A stretch of 64,000 bases of DNA, taken from assembly GCA_947623455.1 (NCBI GenBank), contig OX392529.1, forward strand, positions 56,377,186 to 56,441,185, written 5' to 3'. How positions within the stretch are numbered: the stretch's first letter is position 1; each line of letters starts with the position of its first letter. The DNA is from Mimachlamys varia (taxonomy: Eukaryota; Mollusca; Bivalvia; Pectinida; Pectinidae). Positions 45,228 through 57,165 of this stretch are shown in pieces. The notes beneath the pieces were generated by a model that had not been told where the DNA came from, did no database searches, and saw only the letters and a program-made list of their open reading frames with translations. The position numbers and the translations under genes are program-made.

Positions 45228-45960
45228 ATTGGATCGTCACCTAATCAATACTTGACTTGCATTGTATCATGATGAATCAACATACCAAATTACATTCAAT
45301 ATCTTTTTCACTCTATTTAATTGATGAGTAAATGTGTGGGAAAATGGTTCGAATCCTTCATTGACATTTGAATCATTGGAAAGAGTCACCATATCATTTT
45401 ATATGGTTTTAAACGTGTGCCCCAGCCCAAAATGCCACGATTTGAAAACAAATATGCAAATATTACTCAAGAGTGGGCGAGAAATGACCAATATGGTTTC
45501 TCGCCCAACGGGAAACATTTGAGGCATGCTGGGGGGGGGGGGGGGGATCTATACGGATTTCGAGCGAGAACCCAAATTTTTTTGAAGCGTAAACCTACCC
45601 TACCATATAAAAATGTTTTTTTTACCCTATACATATAAATGCATACAACTCTGGTCAAGCCCCAGAAGTAAATGTATTGGTAGATCATCACCAAATCAGT
45701 CCTTGACCTGCATTTTATCATAATGAATCAGCATACCAAATTACATTTGGATATCTGAGTGGAGACTCCATATCAATTATTCATGGGTTTAAAGCCCGCA
45801 ATACCACCATTTTTTAAAACAAAGTTTGTGAAAATCTCTTAAGCAATGACCGAAATATGACCAGTATGTTTTCTCGCTCAACGAGAAACTATTGAAGCTT
45901 GCTGAGAAAAAAATCTATAGGGATATTGAGCGAGAACACGATTTGTTTTAAGCCTAGTTC
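45228..45960. repeat. Tandem duplication with poly-G interruption
   Basis: Unit 1 (about 45228-45600) and unit 2 (about 45678-45960) share ATAATGAATCAGCATACCAA-like, CATATCATT-like, TTTCTCGCCCAACGGGAAAC-like and GAGCGAGAAC landmarks in order. Unit 1 carries a run of about 17 G at 45530. A related short stretch recurs near 46670-46740. Confidence 0.6.
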
Positions 45961-46829
45961 TTTGTACTGTTACCAGGATCATTTCTTGAGATTACAAGAG
46001 TTCTCTCGCTTTACATAGGTGCGCGGTGTCGACTTCCCAGCAGTGGTGAACACTCCATTGTTGGGCAGTGAAGTGTAAAAAGTGAAATGACGTGAAGAAA
46101 ACGACAGCGTTTGTAGATTTGGCCGAGTCGACATTTAAGAATCAATAAGCCGAAATAAGGCTACACCATTGCCAGTGTTGTAGAATTGATTGTAGATAAG
46201 TTTACCTGTTTGTGAACTTTGTTTACATAAACTTTATCCATACAAATACGTATCGTCTTGCCTTCTATTAGGCTTACGACCACAGATCAATATGGTAATT
46301 TGAGGGTAACGTGCAGTATTGTCACTTTAAACCCCACGGGTGTAAAACGGTTCCTCCATATATTGGTTATTACTGTGTGCATATTTTTTTGGTCGTTGGT
46401 GTAATATTGTGAATAGCTTTAGGTAATATTATTAATAGCTGTATGAAAGACCCTTTAGGTTTAGACACATAATTATTCTCGAAATAAACTCAGAGAAATA
46501 CATGTTTAGATCTGCATCAGTTTATGACAATTAAAGGTGAAAACAGTTTGTAATTCAATGATGTAATTCTGAGCTTTGGTTTGTATGTTGCATACTTTTA
46601 CGTTATTAATACACGACGTAGTTCAGGTTTTGTATTCTCCCTTGCCAAGTTCTCGTACAGTGACAACCCTACACTACCATATACAAATGTGTGTTCCTCC
46701 ATACATACTCTGGTCTAGCTCCAGAAGTACTTACTAATTTCTAGGTTTTTCTGGCTCCAATTCAAACTTAATTACATAAAATCAACTTTTGCTAACAGTT
46801 TACACATTAGACTTGCTACTGGTAATGTA
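45961..46829. other. Intergenic, nothing recognised beyond short repeat echoes
   Basis: A 70-bp echo of the preceding tandem unit lies near 46670-46740; no gene seen. Confidence 0.4.
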
Positions 46830-47200
46830 TGATTTTCAGGGCATTTCATGAACTAGAATTACCTCTATTCCTATCGGACTCCGCCCCTCGGGGGTCAGAG
46901 TCGCCATTTATGCATAATCTGTTCCTCCCTATGGATGTTTCTAACCAAATTTGGTCGTAATTCAGTGATAGCGATTATTACTAGTAGCAATTAAAAGGAA
47001 TTACCTGTATTTCCCCTATTGGGCCCCTTTTAGGACGGAGTCGGTTCCCCTTTCCGAAAGGATATTTCTAACCAAATTTGGTCAAAATCTAACAAGGACT
47101 TTTTGACTAGTAGTGATTTGAAGCAAACGTTGGCAGACGACGGACGGATGCTGCGCCATGGCATAAGCTAACCGGACCTTCGATCCAGGTGAGCTTAATA
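46830..47200. repeat. Dispersed bivalve-type repeat ending GCCATGGCATAAGC...CAGGTGAGC
   Basis: Two internal modules with TTTCTAACCAAATTTGGTC, then ACTAGTAG, then GGCAGACGACGGACGGATGC and a terminal hairpin CCGGACCTTCGATCCAGG. I recognise this end as a very common repeat in bivalve genomes. It is the main taxonomic hint besides the gene. Confidence 0.6.
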
Positions 47201-48014
47201 ACCCCACTCGATATTTCTGTAATTTGCCCAAACTGACCCGCCTTAGAAATCATCGTAGAATATTTTCCCGGGTAACTTACCACCCGGGTCAGTTTTTCTT
47301 GTTACACCGGAGGAACTGTTGTATTAGCTGTTCCCCATGATCGAACTTGTAGTTGGAGGCTCGGCATTGTTGTGTAGTAGGAGGGGTCAGGAGATGAGAG
47401 TTTGCCACCACAATTGACTTCGCGTTGTGTAATTTTAAATGTGGTACAAAATGTACCGGACCGTGACATAAAACCAGTGGCCAACAGTCACCTTCTAAAC
47501 CCACCTTCCGGTTCTTTTCCCTTAGATTAGTCGAAGTGTTAGGAAAGACCCACAACAACACCACAGTAAAAGTTCTACAAGTTTATTATGAATTAAGACG
47601 AGTTTGGTTTCAAATAACATAACAAAACAACCAAGTTCCAGTTAAAACAGATGTAAAGCCTGAAGTAAAATAGAATGTAACAATTATAGAAATGGTAACA
47701 AAACGTACACCAGGAAATCAGACTTATCCAAATAATAGGCTACCCAGACTGTGACAAGCTACCCACAAGTACATGCATGAGACAATCCCTGGAGAAAGAC
47801 CATGTTAACTCTCAATACACACCTCAATGCCTTGTAAATATGACCAACTTGACAAGTACTACGTAACTATGGAGTATATATCCCACCTGGTCCATAATTA
47901 TAACTACCAGCCTACGAGACGGGCTAGACTTCCACCCTCCCTCTAGAAACAACACCTAATAAACACTAGTCTACACATGCACAGTGACTACAACTTAACG
48001 TTAATTCCTACGCT
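47201..48014. other. Unassigned non-coding stretch
   Basis: Contains ACCCGGGT-type inverted motifs around 47268-47293 and no supported gene. It might be part of a decayed LTR element with the 50.1-kb relic, but I see no long terminal repeat pair. Confidence 0.35.
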
Positions 48015-48390
48015 AAGTTGTTCTGGTTTAAGAACATGTTCCTATGCTAAGCAGTTCTGTTCTCAGAACACGTACACATGCATATAAGTCGCTCTGTTTT
48101 CAGAGTGCCAGCTAGGCCTATCTACTAGATGTAAACATGCAATAAAGCCATTCTGTTTTCAGAGTGTCAGCTATCTAATAGACCTAACTTACGCATGCAT
48201 TATAAGCCACTCTGTTCTCAGAGTGTCAGCTAACTAATAGACCTAACTTACGCATGCATTATAAGCCACTCTGTTTTCAGAGTGTCAGCTAACTAATAAA
48301 ACTAACCATGCATAGCCGCTCCGGCCTCAGAACGTAGCCGTATCACTAAGCTAAGTCACTTTGTTTTCAAAGCGTTGGCAATGACCAAAT
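48015..48390. repeat. 59-bp tandem repeat with a hairpin in each unit
   Basis: Five to six units centred on CACTCTGTTTTCAGAGTG, a self-complementary hairpin, followed by TCAGCTAACTAATAGACC and TAACTTACGCATGCAT. The clearest two units are 59 bp apart (48208 and 48267). Outer units diverge but keep paired stems. Confidence 0.75.
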
Positions 48391-50009
48391 ACCGGTAGGG
48401 AAGTGGCGAGGTTTCTCTCCCGTCTACGGCTTAAATAGCCCTGACCTTGACCATTAGTGTAAATACCCGGAATAACATCCGTAATCTAAGAGACTCGGTG
48501 ACTGGCTCCAACACCGCAGTCTCAACCAATGACAGCGCATTACACAAACTGTCCCCGGCTCACCCGGCAAGATGGCCGTCATAACAGATAAACTGAAAAT
48601 ACCCGGGCAGACATTCGTCAAACCAGACAGAATATCCCCCGTAACCCCAAGGCTGTACCATCCTAGAGTACTACTATTTCGCGACTAAAGGAACGCACAC
48701 TTGGAAAGAGCCAAACCCACTACAGAGTCACATAACACTACAAATTCCTTACAGAATCGAACGTAACTGTTCAAACCGCAGATGACAAAATCCACTTTTA
48801 CCACATACCTCCTACCTTAAGATCAAAGTAATTACCAACAGTCAATTAACTTTGTCTACAAAATCCTTATCTGAGCCACACAACTTAATCCTAAAATCTT
48901 AACGGTATCCTATTCATTATCTGATATACAATTACAATAGTGATCGCGTTAAATATGAATAAATGTTCACGAACAAACCTGAAAATAAAAAAAACAAATG
49001 TCTTTCAAAAACACATTTCACTGGCACAACCGCAACCGAAAGTCTTTCGTAGTCCGAACGAACACACATCACAGTCTTCCCTCCTTCACACGTATGCGCG
49101 TCACATCCAAACGGAAACAGGAGATCTCCGGCTGGCCTCCAATCCAGTTGGATCGAGATGGACAATCCTCCAGCGTCATGGTCCCTCCGATGTTACGTCA
49201 CCCACGGATGGCCCCTGGACCTTCTCTCACAGCGATTACACTTGTGCAACCTATTGTGGGGAGTGAAACCTGCTCCAGTGTGTTAGGTACCACCCTGTCT
49301 AGTGGCAGGTCAAACAATTTTGGCTAGCTGTATTCCATGAATTGGAATAACAACTATGAACATTTGCATCTTACTATAAGATTCTACCCAATACATAACA
49401 GACTGTCTGTCAGCCAAAAACACTGCAATAAATGCTAGACACTGATAAAACACTGATAACTTGACATTGTACTGAACTACTTCCTGTGACACATTGAACT
49501 ACTTCCTGCTAGATGTCAAACTACTTCCTGCGAGACATCAAACATCATAAGATTAAATACTTCACATGGTACTCTTTTATATGGCGATTTTTTTTCTAAT
49601 TTACCACAACAACTCCTACCCATGGATGCCAACTAATGAATACTGTTTATGTCATAAATCACAATACTGACCGATTCACATTCAGAAAATTCACCACCCA
49701 GGAAGTTCACTTAAGAATTCCTGTACTGTACTCTAAAACACAGCCAGGAAGCTACTTCCTGTCTCCACCTATAGCCCTATTTTCAACTTGCACCACAAAA
49801 GTCACTGCCTGTACTCTTTTAACACCAGTACTTAGTTCTGAACAAATATCTTTATCCACAAAGTTTAATTACCACTGAAACAATTATCTTAGGGTACTGT
49901 GGTCTTAATCATATAAGCATTTAGCACACAAAATTCCATTTCCTCCAACTTTACTTGGTATCTCCATGAGAACAGCTGCAAGTTTCTGATTGAATCAACT
50001 AATCTTGAC
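48391..50009. other. Unassigned non-coding stretch
   Basis: A minus-strand frame near 49330-49130 reads SLPTIGCTSVIAVREGPGAI but I cannot assign it. Recurrent CTACTTCCTG blocks lie around 49470-49530. No supported gene. Confidence 0.35.
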
Positions 50010-50250
50010 CTCGAGTCGTGTTCCGTGCACCACGATAGACCTGGATACCACCATCATACTCATCTCAAAAATCTATTCCCAATATCCCATCCAAACCTCC
50101 CAAATCTGCCATGACGTAGGTTTGTCGAAAGGACGAGAGCCCCATCTAATCTATGGTGGCCTGACCTTTACCGTTAACCTTTCCCCGTCCGCTGACACAA
50201 GATTTACACAACACTTTGCCAACACCGCAGAACTAAACCCTTACTAAACC
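50010..50250 (-). pseudogene. Ty3/Gypsy-type retropepsin relic
   Basis: On the minus strand the frames read NLVSADGERLTVKV and then VMADLGGLDGILGIDF. The S-A-D-G block followed by D-G-I-L-G-(I/L)-D-F is characteristic of the C-terminal half of the aspartic protease in Ty3/Gypsy polyproteins. The D-T-G active-site part was not found, stops interrupt the frame, and no reverse transcriptase or LTR is recognisable nearby, so this is an isolated relic. Confidence 0.6.
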
Positions 50251-50537
50251 TGGGTTAACTTGTCGATATACTTATATAACTGCCCAATACTTAATCCATT
50301 GTATATGGATTGTTTTTTTAATTAATGATTTCGGTTATGCTTCGTATCAAATTCAATACACGGGTCTCAACCCGATAAAATTTGTACATTCTGTATTTTA
50401 TAGATTAGGTATGGAAAGCAATTTGTTTCCTACCATGATGACATAAATCTCAGTTTGTCCAAATTGAAGCCGTATACACTATAACCTCAGTCGCACCTTT
50501 ACCAGCGTTTTACAACTTAAACAAAATACCCGAGAAC

Positions 50538-50665
50538 GTATTGGACGTCAGATTTACGTCAATTCTGACGTCAGTTTCTCGTCAAATATTGGTCAAAAGT
50601 GAAAGTCACATTTACGTCAGAATTACGTCCATACGCGGACTTGGTTAGAAATTGACGTAATAAAC
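50538..50665. repeat. Cluster of TGACGTCA/TTACGTCA-type motifs
   Basis: GACGTCAGATTTACGTCAAT, TTCTGACGTCAGTTTCTCGT, ATTTACGTCAGAATTACGTC and AAATTGACGTAATAA follow each other at 12-25-bp spacing. The stretch may be a decayed short repeat. Confidence 0.6.
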
Positions 50666-50966
50666 ATCAGGTATTGGTTATATTTTGAAATTTATTAATA
50701 TTTTATGGTATTTTGATTTTTTCATACTGCACGGTATTTTCTTTTTCGACATCTACTGCCGTTGCACATTAGTTTGAATTCGCTCTGAAAGTCAAATAAA
50801 TTAAACAGTTAAACAGACAAATTTGAATTAAGTATAAGATTGCTATTTTACAAGCATTCAGTGTAATAATAATAATGGAAACATCACACATATGAATTCA
50901 TCATACTTTAATATAACATACATATGTACAGACGACACACATTGTTATAATTACTTATATAAAAGT

Positions 50967-51621
50967 CAATCTGATTAAAATACAGATCCTCACTATTACT
51001 ATCGTGTGTAGGATCTGACAGCCACCAGTAGAAGGTCATGTGCAGATGACCGTTGTATCCACCAATCAAATCGCTGCTTACCAGATTCTGAAAGTGAAAA
51101 GCTTATAAGCTATTTAGCCCCTTGTTTAATCGATTTTGAGTTCGGATTATTGTTTTGTTGACGCTTTGTTATTCCCTGATTTATTGGGTATTTTTTCGAT
51201 TTGTTTCTACACTTGTCGTTAAACCAGAGTAAAGTATCGAGAAACCCGAACGAGCGTATACAAAAATGGCGCCGCCCAGTTCAGCGGTCTGTACCCGAAT
51301 GCGTGTGTTCTTTTAGACATTATCAGTTTTATTTGTAGTTTTACGTTTATACGAAAAGAAATAACAACTGACGGTAAAGAAATTGTCACAAAATATACTA
51401 ATCAAATTGTTATATTAAGCCCGGAATAATTTTCTCTTCCTCGCTTCGATCCGCCACCATTTTTGCTCGTCTACCAAACACCGTTTACAAGGTGCATTTT
51501 GATAGGCTGTTCATTTCCAAGATTTGGAAATGATAAAGGTCATCTGCACTTAACCTTCTACTGGTCGCTGTCAGATCCTACACATGATAGTCATAGATGG
51601 TTCTGTACTTTAATAAGATTG
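50967..51621. mobile_element. MITE with about 85-bp terminal inverted repeats and near-perfect 11-bp target duplication
   Basis: The left end CAATCTGATTAAAATACAGA and the right end (inverted) CAATCTTATTAAAGTACAGA continue into TGTGTAGGATCTGACAG and CCAGTAGAAGG on both sides, about 85 bp in all. Flanks are TATATAAAAGT (50956-50966) and TATATAAATGT (51622-51632), one mismatch. It shares its ends with the 23145-23526 element but has a different interior, including an R1-derived piece at about 51117-51180. No transposase. Size of duplication suggests Mutator-type mobilisation. Confidence 0.8.
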
Positions 51622-52029
51622 TATATAAATGTACTTTAATTTTCTCTTAAATCTCTGGTAGATACAGCAACACGTGTGAATATGTTGACCTCTGCAGCAG
51701 CACCGATACTGGTCAAACAAAGGCTTACCGAATTTGAGCGAGAAAACGACCATATCATATTTTAAATTTGTTTATTATAATTTATTGTGCAATAGCTGTC
51801 GGGTAAATTTCAGGTAAAGTTTATGTACCGGTATATATGAAGCAGACTATAATGACTGTCACAACATACATGTACCTGCCCCTGTTATTTTTAAAAAGTG
51901 GGAGAAAGGCGAATACACCGTCGTTACACTGCCCGGATTAGGTAAGGCGGACGGGAGCGTAGCATGTGGGCAGACTTGAAAGGACTGGTCAGAACAAAAA
52001 GTGACTTGAACGTTTGCCAACGAAAACTA

Positions 52030-52285
52030 AACGATTTGGAAAAATGACCACCGATTCCTGAAACATGAACACGGTTCCTTTAACGTAAACCCTCCATTTT
52101 TAAATGAACAAGGATTCTAAACAGTAAATGGTGAGCAAAATCACAATTAACTCACTATTTAAAACATTAACGCCGCTTTGAAAATATGAACAGGGTAAAG
52201 GAACAATCAAAACACAAACTCCAAAAAGTAAACCCCGATTTAAAGAATAAATTGTGCACCGTGAATCAAGAACGTTAATCCGGAA
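52030..52285. repeat. Very degenerate short-period (about 21-bp) repeat
   Basis: Variants of ATGAACACGGTTCCTTTAA (ATGACCACCGATTCCTGAAA, TGAACAAGGATTCTAAACAG) recur; the periodicity fades to the right. Confidence 0.4.
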
Positions 52286-53037
52286 ATTGTTGACCTTGTC
52301 TTTGATTTTATTATCAATTTAGACAGATTATAATCTCTCTCCCCCTCCCCTCTCGCTCTGCAAGTGTTATGTGTTGAAACGCGTGTTATAAACCTGTATT
52401 TGTATCATATTTTGCCATTTGTGTTGTTAAATGTTGAGGAGAGCAGCTTGTAGCCCTCGGGCTGTTTGCAATCCTCGAAAAATAAATAAATATTAGCAAT
52501 TCTGCAATCCATTAGTACAAGATTACATCAATATTGTCAACATACAAATATATATATATAATCATTATCAGTGGCACAAAGCTGGAACATACACGATTAA
52601 TCAAAAATAAAGTATATACTTTCTTTTAGAAATGATGTTGTATTCGCTATGATAACCGAAACAGGCTACAATCGTGGTATATAATCAAAGCAGTGAGCGG
52701 AGTGAAAAAAAACCCGTGTGTTCACTGACGCGCTAAGATGTAATCTAACTGACAAAGGCTCGCACTATATCGTGGCTTGGTGGACGACTTGCCCGAAGTC
52801 ATTACAATAACTATCCAGGACGAGTCGCCCAGTGGAACTCCAACAGTGGCCGACTTGTCAAATTACATCTCGATTAAGACACCCAAGTCGCCCACCGCAC
52901 TTATAACGGTCTGCAACAAGGTGATCCACTTGCACCATATTCCTCCACGTCTTCTTCCAGAGGCAAAGATAGATGCTGAAAGAGTTGTATGGGACATTTC
53001 TCTGGTTTAATATTTGTTTAACAGGAGAGGTAAAACG
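52286..53037. other. Intergenic with a possible SINE body
   Basis: A GC-richer block at about 52740-53010, containing unrecognised frames on both strands, directly abuts the minus-strand tRNA-like head at 53041 and may be the body of that SINE. Confidence 0.4.
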
Positions 53038-53040
53038 CAT

Positions 53041-53120
53041 GGCGAGACCGGGGTTCGAACCCGGGACCTTCCAAACTCTAGACGGACACTGAATTTAGCG
53101 ATTTGGTCTGATCGACCCAG
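53041..53120 (-). repeat. tRNA-derived SINE head, minus strand
   Basis: The minus strand reads TGGGTCGATCAGACCAAATC then a degenerate A-box region and CCCGGGTTCGAACCCCGG (perfect B box and T stem). The A box is degenerate, so a working tRNA is unlikely. Confidence 0.6.
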
Positions 53121-53783
53121 TCTAGATCCGCTACATTTGTTATTCATCCTGAGAGATAATTAGACATCCTCTGCCTGTCCTAAATCCTGTCCTTTCATCA
53201 ATTAGATTTCTAGCTTCCCTCTCCTAATGACTTCAAGACAGATGTTCTCCTATCTTATAGAGGGCCTCGCCTTCAGATGAGACGTCAACCTTTCCGACGC
53301 GAGTGAATGATCATCCTCACACGGATTCAGGCGGTCGTGATGTTCGACAGCCTCAACTTTCTTGTCAAAAAAACATTCGGATTCACGTTTAAAATTTCTA
53401 ACATTTTCAGAGTTTATAATCTGACAGCCACACTAGATCTATGCAATTTGGTTGTGCTACATACCAGCAGTATTTGCAGATTTGTCATTCCCAGTACTAG
53501 AAGTGCTTTCAGTCCCTAATGTGAACACAGTCTATCATAGGGCTTGTAGCCGTAACATTCTTTCTGCTCTTTTAAATACGGACATTTTTTACGATCGTTT
53601 CCACTTAGCTGGGTTTGGTCAATACAGTCCCGGTGCTTTCCCTTTATTTAACCGGACTCATTAATAATTGACATTTTGTTTGAACCGAAATGTAGTAAAA
53701 ATTGGCCCTTCTTTTATTACTCTTAGAATGAAAAAAGGGTCATTTTTGTATATTAAATCTAATACAGACTTACTGAAAAAAAC
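53121..53783. other. Intergenic, nothing recognised
   Basis: Two overlapping 70-residue frames at 53307 and 53452 lack domains. Confidence 0.4.
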
Positions 53784-54195
53784 AGAGATTACCAAAGCGT
53801 CAACAAAACCATAATCCGAACTCAAAATCGATTAAACTAGAGGCAAAATATGAAAAAAGGAAAGATGTACATGGAGACCCTTGTAAAAGCACAAGAGAAC
53901 AAGACCAGGTGTTCCGGAAGAGTAAGCGTCTTCTACTTCATCGACGATAACTGCCATGTAAATATTGGTCACAACCAAGTAAACATCAGGTTCTCAAAAT
54001 GAGAACCGAGTCCTCATTGTCAAGAAAAACAAGGGAGAACACTAATCAGCATACTCACTTAAAGATACAGAACATGTCCCATGAAACCAAGATGGCGACC
54101 ATAAAACTTGCCCATAGTCTTCATCAACCTGCACCCCTCCTTTCCCTGTGCCATAAGTTCGTTCGTCAGCAGCTAATATCTATCACTAAAACCTA
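53784..54195 (+). repeat. R1 dispersed repeat, orientation A (long copy)
   Basis: From AGAGATTACCAAAGCGTCAA through TGTTCCGGAAGAGTAAGCGT and AACCAAGATGGCGACCATAA to CAGCAGCTAATATCTATCAC. It parallels the 20271-20712 copy, including the MRTESSLS-type frame, which is not a recognised protein. Confidence 0.8.
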
Positions 54196-54511
54196 ATATG
54201 ACATATTTTATGAAAAAAAAGTCGGCCTGAGTGAAAGTAGTTTCAAACTGATGCTTATGTTTGGATGTTGTTTGGTATTCATTTGTATATGAATTTCCTC
54301 AGGATAAAGTCATTACCTATATTGTCGTAGTGAGCTGTATTATAAATATTATTTGAATTGTGTTGGCTGCGGTCTCCAACATCTTGCACAATTCTATATG
54401 ATTTAATATGTATGTGTATTGTAATCATATATGCTATTGCATTAGGAAAGAAATAAAATTGAATTTGTAGTATTTATAGCTAGTAAATTTTTTGCAGCCT
54501 AATATGTTACT

Positions 54512-54664
54512 CTGACCACAGATGCTTGAGTTTCTGTCAATAAATGATAAATATATATGTGTGAAATGAGCCTCCCATTACAGTAATGTAATGGGCCGCG
54601 GCTCAATATATATAAACATTTTTTTTTTATATACTGACAGAAACTCAAGCAACTGTGATCTGAC
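54512..54664. mobile_element. Fold-back (palindromic) element
   Basis: Left arm CTGACCACAGATGCTTGAGT and right arm, inverted, GTCAGATCACAGTTGCTTGA, with a nested stem GAGCC...CCCATTACA/TGTAATGGG...GGCTC at the apex. The right arm also occurs alone near 22735-22765. Confidence 0.75.
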
Positions 54665-54984
54665 GAGTCGAAAAAAGGGAGTAACAATATCACTGGACTT
54701 TTATGAATATAAGTTGAATTTCTCGACTTTAATACACATACTATTGAAAATGATGTGCAAGCACGGGCTTATGTGCTTACATGGCAGCTACGCCCCTGTG
54801 TACATGGCTTCGTTACACTGTTACTATATGCCCAAACATCTGTTGGTATCCCGATCCAAGTTATGGCCTGATGACCTCTGCGTTAAGTTAATCAAGGTGA
54901 CACCTATGAAGTTTTCAGTGCAATGCATTCTTTCTAAACTGAAGACGCATGAATTTGATAGCACCACAGCAAGTCAGGACTCAG
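54665..54984 (+). other. Open segment ending at a splice-donor-like site, unrecognised
   Basis: The frame continues from the fold-back element for about 105 codons (for example MMCKHGLMCLHGSYAPVYMA) and ends TCAG|GTAAGT. No domain is recognised and no acceptor is convincing, so coding status is doubtful. Confidence 0.25.
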
Positions 54985-55779
54985 GTAAGTAGGTGGAGAC
55001 AATCCATAATCCTACACAAAATGTCAAAACCCAATAAACCCCCAACACAATATTGCAGGACTTCGTCAAGTAGGGGAGACAATTTCTGCAATGTTTTGCC
55101 ATAATATCATTCCTAGGCAGCCAATGAACGTATCAATTTAATTAAATGGGTATGGATTGAATAACCCCGAAACTTTAAAGTGGGTTTTATTGCAAAAAGT
55201 TTAGTCGCAAAATGTTAAAATGCAAAACAAAACTCACATTTTTTCCCACATAATTGTGCCATAACATCACTCCTAGACCTCTGATAAATGTATGAACTGA
55301 ATTTGAAGGGTGTCGGGTGTTTGCTTTTGGACTAACAAGCTTTCCAAAACCTTACCTTAAAAAAATGTTTTGGGACTGGACGCGAACGCCGTGGGTACAG
55401 CATTAGCCCACGGTTAATCGTAATCAAAATATCGCCCTATCAACTCCCACGGGTTTTTTATTTCAAAGGCGGCCCCAAAGATGCTTATAAAGCATGAGTT
55501 TGAAATTAATTGGGGTTCCTTAAGATGTTCAGGCAATGTGAAAATATGTAAAAGTCACAATTACATTAATTTTAATCAGATTGATCACAAAGTACAGGTA
55601 CTATTCCATTCATTCGAGGTAATTAACTTCTGTTTCTTTTTTGCAAGTAAAGCTGTCGAAATGGCACCAATTTACTAATTCATTTATAAGCCATGGTGCC
55701 ATTTCCCCCACTGCAACTTCCCCTTGCTCATTAAAAGTCTCCCTAAACTTTATAACCATATGTTAATAAAGTCTTGGGC
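54985..55779. other. Intergenic, nothing recognised
   Basis: Two weakly related segments (about 55010-55150 and 55150-55290) share CATAATATCATTCCTAG-type words; no gene seen. Confidence 0.35.
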
Positions 55780-57165
55780 GATGGTGTCCGGCGGAAGCAT
55801 ATTTCGTATCTCGCGCTCCGTGTCAACACCTTTCGCACGGATGCAAATCGTGAACATCTCCTACTTACTTGTTATCACTCTGTATGCGTCCATTTAATTT
55901 ATTCAATAACTTTGACAAAAATATCACAAGGTATCATTTTATTAACTTCATGAAATACCAAATGAGACAAATTACTAAGGTTTTGACATTTGTAACAGGA
56001 AGCATTTTACATGAAGTGTGAAGGAGAAGTTGTTCACGCGAAAGAACGACCTGCTTCGGTGCCAACACCTTCCTCACGGATATTAGTCTTCCTACTCGTG
56101 AACAACTTTTCATTATCAGTCGGTATTCATTACAGGACAGACATCATTTTATCAGAATCCATTCATTTATTGAAATAAGAAAACCATAGGGAAGTGTTTT
56201 GATTGCATTTCTTCACATTTACATGAACTTTGGGCATTAAAGTAACAATTTTATATTATATTATCATACACGGAAAGTAATAATGTGTCATAATTAACTT
56301 TAAACTCAATTTAGGCATGTTTTGGTTGTCATTGTTATTATGGTAAATAAAAACAACACATGTTCTTGTTTTGTACAATACCGAAACTTTATATCACAAA
56401 AAATTCAAGCATTGTGCAACAGTAATAACTAACAAATATGCATTCTAAGAAAGTAATCTTTCCTCTATGGTACTTCTGAAGGTTGATATTGTGTTAGAAA
56501 CAAAGATGTGCAGATGTACAAAACCAATAAAACAATCATTATAACAAGCTTACATTTAGTGTTGCATGCAAGTCAATTAAAGTTTCTAAGCAACATCGAC
56601 TTTGATATCAATGAACAGAAGTGTCATTTTCACAATCATGTCTTCGCTGTTTTAAGAGGCTGAGCGTGAAATGAAAATATCCTGACCTTTTGACCTAACA
56701 ATCAATCCCATTATATTACCTAATAAGTAAACATTGTATAACGTTTACATCAAATCCATAAATCCTTTCTGAAGATATCATCTGGAAACGAAAATTGATA
56801 AACCCAAATCTCCACCCTACTATGTATAACCTCATTAGTTAACATTAAAGATGACGTAACACACACATGTGCTGCATCTTTGTACGACGTTTGAACCATA
56901 TCCATCAATCTTTTTAATCAAATTATTATCTGGAAACCAAGATTTGATGAAAAAATATCGATAAAAGTGACCTTTGGAGTTGACCTTTGACCCCAAACTC
57001 AATCCCTCTCTGCATTACTTATTAGCTACATGTAACATTATGTGTAGTTTTAACCAAATACATCAATCTTTTCAGATTTACATCAGATTTTATGAAATAC
57101 ATCAACTTTTCTAAAGTTATCGTCTGGAAACCAACATCCGTATTGACAGACAGACAGACAGAGGT
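55780..57165 (+). repeat. Direct repeat copy A (about 1.38 kb), GACA-tailed
   Basis: It starts GATGGTGTCCGGCGGAAGCA and ends GTATTGACAGACAGACAGAC. Sequence corresponds nearly base by base to copy B at 58490. Non-coding; the GACA microsatellite tail suggests a mobile element end. Confidence 0.8.

Noticed and set aside
48932..49327. Overlapping frames of 108-109 codons near 49.0-49.3 kb as a gene
   Set aside because: Three frames on two strands overlap here with no domain or splice context; treated as chance openness in a GC-richer patch.
47201..50250. A full LTR retrotransposon around the protease relic
   Set aside because: No reverse transcriptase, integrase or matching terminal repeats could be read on either side.
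53041..53120. Functional tRNA gene
   Set aside because: Good B box only; the A box is degenerate and it abuts a probable SINE body.
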